NCBI GenBank assembly: GCA_963826105.1
Contig: CAWGWA010000007.1
Span: 62,001 to 126,000 of the forward strand
Length of the DNA: 64,000 bases
From: WHTI01 sp963826105
GTDB taxonomy: Bacteria; Actinomycetota; CADDZG01; WHSQ01
Direction: 5' to 3'
Positions 60,382-64,000 of the stretch are shown here, piece after piece; the stretch's first letter is position 1, and every line of letters starts with the position of its first letter. The translations under genes were made by a program, and so were the position numbers. Below the pieces are notes generated by a model, which was not told the origin of the DNA, ran no database searches, and worked only from the letters and a program-made list of their open reading frames with translations.

Positions 60382-63300
60382 ATCTTCTGCAGCGCCACCG
60401 TGATGGTTCGTCCCTCGACCTCGATGTCAGCGGATGGAAGTCCGTCGGCCGCAGCCCCGAAGGCGATCTCGGAGGCGAGAGTTTCACTCGCGATGAACTC
60501 CGCATGCGGCTCGAGCATCGAGCGCGTCGCGGGGTCGGTTGCGAGCCACAGATGGATGCGATCCTCGACCGCGAGCCCACTCGCCTTGCGGAGGTCCTGA
60601 ACGCCGCGAACGGTTTCACGCGCGGCGCCCTCCGCGATCAGTTCGTCGGTCAACTCGATGTCAAGCGCGACGCCGTAATGACTGTCCTGCGCGATCGAGA
60701 AGCCCTCGCGACCCTCTACGCGCACGTCGACCTCGTCGCGCGTTAGGCCTACCTTCTTGCCGCCGACCTCGATCTCAGCGCCTCCTGCATCTTCCAGATG
60801 AGAGACGAAGGCATGAGCGTCGACCGATGACAGCGCCGCGGCGACGTCCTTGACCTGAGCGCCGAAGCGAGGGCCTAGGGCTTTGAAGTTCGGTTTGATC
60901 GTGTACGACACGAGATCTTCGAGACCGCTGGCGATTTCGATCGACCTGACGTTGAGCTCCTCGCTCATGACGTCTTCGAGGCCTTGGAGATCGGCGATCT
61001 CTGCCTGCGGAAGCACGACGAGGGCACGGCTCAACGGCTGACGCACCCGGACCTTGGCGTCGGTGCGCGCCGACCGTCCAAGGGCCACGAGCTTGCGAAC
61101 CAGACCCATGCGCCGTCGCAGCGTGTCGTCGCGCCGGTCGTCGTCGGGGGCCGGCCAGTCGGCCAGGTGCACCGAGTCGGGACCGCCCACCGGTGCCGTG
61201 AGGTTGGTGAAGATCTCATCGGTGATGAATGGTGTGAACGGCGCAGAGAGTCGGGACACACCTTCGAGGCATTCCCAGAGGGTGAGGAACGCACTGTCCT
61301 TATCGGAGTCGGCCCCTGCACGCCAGAAGCGGCGGCGCGACCGGCGCACGTACCAGTTCGAGAGATCGTCGACGAATCGTTCGAGGCGCCGGCCGCCGGT
61401 GGTGGCGTCGAATCCGTCGAGCGCCGTGGTCATGATGCGGATCGTGTCGTCGAGTTCGGCGAGGATCCAGCGGTCTAGCTCGGGACGGTCTGCTACTTCG
61501 ATCGCGACCTTCGACGGGTCGAAGCCGTCGAGCTTCGCGTAGGTAACCCAGAAGGAGTACGTGTTCCACAAGGTAAGCAGGTGTTTCCGGAGCGATTCGC
61601 CGACCGTCTCCTTGGACGTTCTGCGCGCCGCCCACGGGGAGCCGGAGGTGATTAGGAACCATCGCAGAGCGTCGGCTCCCTGCTCGTCGAGCACAACCCA
61701 CGGATCGAGGATGTTGCCGAGCGACTTCGACATTTTCCGTCCGTCGGAGTCGACGATGTGACCCAGGCAAACGACATTCTTGAACGAGTTGCGTCCCTCG
61801 ATCAGCGTCGAGACGGCCAACAGCGAGTAGAACCACCCGCGCGTCTGATCGATCGCTTCGGAGATGAAGTCTGCCGGAAACTTCTCCTCGAAGATCTCCT
61901 CGTTCTCGAACGGGTAATGCCATTGCGCGAAGGGCATCGAGCCTGAGTCGAACCATGCATCGATCACAGCTTTCACTCGGGTTGACGTCTTGCCGCACTC
62001 TGGACACGGGAACGTGATCGAGTCGATGTGCGGCCGATGTGGATCCATGCCTGAGAGATCGCTTCCGGTCAGTTCCGACAGTTCGGCGAACGAACCGATG
62101 CAATGCGCGTGCTCGTCCTCACAGCGCCAGACCGGAAGCGGCGTGCCCCAGTAACGATCGCGGGACAGGGACCAATCGACGTTGTTGGCCAGCCAGTCTC
62201 CGAAGCGTCCATGCTTGATCGTCGGCGGTTGCCAGTTCGTGTCTTCGTTAGACGCCTGAAGCTGATCGCGGATCTGCGATGTGCGCACGTACCAGTCCTT
62301 GCGCGCGTAATAGATGAGCGGCGTCCCGCACCGCCAGCAGTGTGGGTACGCGTGCTTGTAGATCTCAGACGCCCACAGCGCTCCGTTCGACTCGAGATCC
62401 GCGAGCACTTTCTTGTCGGCGTCTTTGAACCACATGCCGGCGAAGTCGCCGCCGTTGGGGGCGACGTGCCCCGATGCGTCGATGATCTGGACTATCGGGA
62501 GGTCGTAGGCCTTGGCGACGGTCATGTCTTCCTCGCCGTACGGGGCGATGTGGACGATCCCGGTCCCGTCCTCGGTCGACACGAAGTCGCCGGGCCGAAC
62601 CCGATGGGCAGCCTCTCCCGTAGGAACGAACGGGAACGGCGGCGTGTAGAGGGCCCCCACGAGATCGCTTCCCGGCATCTCCGAGACGATCTCGGCGTCC
62701 TCTCCGAACAGCGCCTCGACGCGCTCCTTGGCGACGATGACGTGGGTCCCGGGGTTCTTGGGGTCGACCGCCTTCACGTAGGTGATGTCCGGACCCACCG
62801 CTGCGGCCATATTGGCCAGAAGCGTCCACGGGGTAGTGGTCCAGGCCAGCAGTGAGGTCCCGGGGTCGTCGGCGAGCGGGAAGCGCACGTACACCGAGGG
62901 ATCGGTGACGTCGCGGTAGGCACCCGGCTGGTGCTGCTCGTGGTTGGACAGCGAGGTCTCGCACCGAGGGCAGTAGGGGACGACCCGGAAGTCCTCCTCG
63001 AGCAGACCCTTGTCCCAGATCTGCCTCAAGATCCACCAGACGGACTCGACGTAATCCGAAGACATCGTCCAGTACGCATCGTCCAGATCGACCCAGAAGC
63101 CGATGCGCTCGGTGAGCTTCTCCCAGTCACCGACGTAGCGCTTGACCGATTCCCGACACCGGCGGGTGAACTCCTCGATGCCGACCCGCTCTTCGATCTC
63201 GCGCTTCTGGGTGATGCCGAGTTCCTTTTCGACCTCGATCTCGACAGGGAGGCCGTGACAATCCCAGCCGCCTTTGCGGTAGACGTAGTGGCCGCGCATC

Positions 63301-63530
63301 GTCCGGAAGCGACAGAAGAAGTCCTTGAACGTGCGGGCCTCGACGTGATGGATGCCGGGCTTGCCGTTGGCCGTCGGAGGACCTTCGTAGAAGACCCACT
63401 CGGGCGCGCCCTCTCGGGCGGCTAGCGAGCGCTTGTAGATGTCGTTGGCCGCCCAGGATTCCATGATGCCGGTCTCGAGGTCGGGGAACGACACATGTGC
63501 AGCGACGTCCCGGTAGAGGTCTTCAGACAT
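60378..63530 (-). CDS. ileS: Isoleucyl-tRNA synthetase IleS
   Basis: 1050 residues, class Ia. The HIGH motif appears as GIHH (59-62) in PPTANGKPGIHHVEARTFKD, as in Streptomyces IleS; KMSKS is GRKMSKSLGN. WDCHGLPVEIEVEKELG and the long anticodon-binding C-terminus fit the bacterial/eukaryote-like IleS2 group, which is usually less sensitive to mupirocin. ATG 63530 gives the usual N-terminus MSEDLYRDV; the frame continues 11 codons upstream. The 57-base gap to the divergent gene is too short for a T-box leader. Confidence 0.96.
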   Translation of the reverse strand: MSEDLYRDVAAHVSFPDLETGIMESWAANDIYKRSLAAREGAPEWVFYEGPPTANGKPGIHHVEARTFKDFFCRFRTMRGHYVYRKGGWDCHGLPVEIEVEKELGITQKREIEERVGIEEFTRRCRESVKRYVGDWEKLTERIGFWVDLDDAYWTMSSDYVESVWWILRQIWDKGLLEEDFRVVPYCPRCETSLSNHEQHQPGAYRDVTDPSVYVRFPLADDPGTSLLAWTTTPWTLLANMAAAVGPDITYVKAVDPKNPGTHVIVAKERVEALFGEDAEIVSEMPGSDLVGALYTPPFPFVPTGEAAHRVRPGDFVSTEDGTGIVHIAPYGEEDMTVAKAYDLPIVQIIDASGHVAPNGGDFAGMWFKDADKKVLADLESNGALWASEIYKHAYPHCWRCGTPLIYYARKDWYVRTSQIRDQLQASNEDTNWQPPTIKHGRFGDWLANNVDWSLSRDRYWGTPLPVWRCEDEHAHCIGSFAELSELTGSDLSGMDPHRPHIDSITFPCPECGKTSTRVKAVIDAWFDSGSMPFAQWHYPFENEEIFEEKFPADFISEAIDQTRGWFYSLLAVSTLIEGRNSFKNVVCLGHIVDSDGRKMSKSLGNILDPWVVLDEQGADALRWFLITSGSPWAARRTSKETVGESLRKHLLTLWNTYSFWVTYAKLDGFDPSKVAIEVADRPELDRWILAELDDTIRIMTTALDGFDATTGGRRLERFVDDLSNWYVRRSRRRFWRAGADSDKDSAFLTLWECLEGVSRLSAPFTPFITDEIFTNLTAPVGGPDSVHLADWPAPDDDRRDDTLRRRMGLVRKLVALGRSARTDAKVRVRQPLSRALVVLPQAEIADLQGLEDVMSEELNVRSIEIASGLEDLVSYTIKPNFKALGPRFGAQVKDVAAALSSVDAHAFVSHLEDAGGAEIEVGGKKVGLTRDEVDVRVEGREGFSIAQDSHYGVALDIELTDELIAEGAARETVRGVQDLRKASGLAVEDRIHLWLATDPATRSMLEPHAEFIASETLASEIAFGAAADGLPSADIEVEGRTITVALQKI

Positions 63531-63587
63531 ATAGCAAGGGTAGCCTCTGCGAGGAGGGCTCAAGGTGGTCTACCGCAAGGAGCGAGC

Positions 63588-64000
63588 GTGCCGCGAGGTC
63601 AGCGAGGGATCGTCTTCGAGAGCGAAGGCTCGAAGATCCTCGGGACGATCTTCACCGCGACCGGAGAGCCGGCTCCCACCGCGATCCTGCTCCACGGCAT
63701 CCCCGGGATCGAGAAGAACCACGATCTCGCTCACGCGCTCAGGGACGCGGGCCTCAACGCGGTGATCTTCCATTACCGCGGGTGTTGGGGCAGTGAAGGG
63801 GACTACCGGATCGAAGGGGTTCCCGCCGACGTAACCGCGTGTCTCGATTTCCTTTCCTCGGGGGCCGCTTCTGAGGTCGACCCCGAGCAACTCTTCCTGA
63901 TCGGCCACAGCCTGGGGGGCTGGGCCGCGCTATCGACCGGGAGTGACCCACGGGTGCGCGGCGTCGTGGCGATCTCTTCAGTCGTCGATGCGTTTTCGGT
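63588..64000 (+). CDS. Alpha/beta hydrolase, 5' part
   Basis: Open to the window edge (137 codons visible). AILLHGIPGIEKNHDLAHAL forms the oxyanion region and FLIGHSLGGWAAL holds the nucleophile Ser; FHYRGCWGSEGDY lies between. It resembles dienelactone hydrolase or prolyl oligopeptidase-type lipases. GTG start with AAGGAG 7 bases upstream; divergent from ileS. Confidence 0.82.
   Translation, partial: MPRGQRGIVFESEGSKILGTIFTATGEPAPTAILLHGIPGIEKNHDLAHALRDAGLNAVIFHYRGCWGSEGDYRIEGVPADVTACLDFLSSGAASEVDPEQLFLIGHSLGGWAALSTGSDPRVRGVVAISSVVDAFS

Noticed and set aside
63531..63587. T-box leader for ileS
   Set aside because: Only 57 bases separate the divergent starts and no AGGGTGG-type T-box sequence is present.

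Overview
This is a GC-rich bacterial chromosome segment, most likely from a deep-branching actinobacterium (Actinomycetota). The reasons are: a dcw cluster that lacks ftsA and ddl but carries sepF, yggT and divIVA and ends at ileS; an IleS with the GIHH form of the HIGH motif; a DUF3040 / MoxR / DUF58 / transglutaminase neighbourhood; a mycobacterial-type LexA box; and a meso-diaminopimelate type MurE. I cannot fix the class. No tRNA, rRNA, CRISPR array, insertion sequence or prophage is visible, and almost all of the window is coding. No gene-free stretch exceeds 300 bases; the longest (20767-21033, 21349-21600, 39969-40264, 41810-42090) all carry regulatory signals, listed below.

Layout. 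1-7.5 kb: the end of thiG, a cytoplasmic molybdopterin oxidoreductase, an HtrA-type protease beside a two-component system, and a secreted lysyl oxidase. 7.7-20.8 kb: mixed accessory and metabolic genes (DUF72, nitrilase, glyoxalase-fold protein, two secreted CocE/X-Pro peptidase-like hydrolases, HAD phosphatase, nitroreductase, sugar isomerase, thiE, Ca2+/H+ antiporter). 21.4-28.0 kb: a five-gene operon behind a consensus promoter that abuts a perfect LexA box (DUF6504, hotdog thioesterase, dnaE2-like polymerase, FemAB-like transferase, dinB), read here as an SOS mutagenesis operon. 28.1-33.8 kb: DUF3040, a MerR regulator, then TgpA-like transglutaminase, DUF58 and MoxR on the minus strand. 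33.9-40.0 kb: a small protein and a complete oligopeptide ABC importer. 40.0-41.8 kb: an RlpA-like wall protein with a long structured leader, and an HNH nuclease. 42.0-60.4 kb: the division and cell wall cluster, mraZ to divIVA, with a MraZ operator and promoter at its head and a separate ftsZ promoter. 60.4-64 kb: ileS on the minus strand and the start of another hydrolase.

How the genes work together. mraZ to divIVA encode peptidoglycan precursor synthesis (MurE, MraY, MurD, MurG, MurC, MurB), septal synthesis (FtsW, FtsI), the FtsQ/FtsL linker proteins, the Z ring and its anchors (FtsZ, SepF, YggT) and a polar scaffold (DivIVA). murF is missing: murE overlaps mraY by 4 bases.

Six genes between 7.7 and 31.6 kb carry single-base frame disruptions, while the 32 kb after that carry none. 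This could be uncorrected read error or real decay. The more novel signals are non-coding: a hairpin present twice (before dnaE2 and before divIVA) with three compensatory base-pair changes, a 102-bp compound palindrome at 20.9 kb, a five-stem leader at 40.0-40.2 kb, and tandem hairpins at the 3' end of ftsZ.
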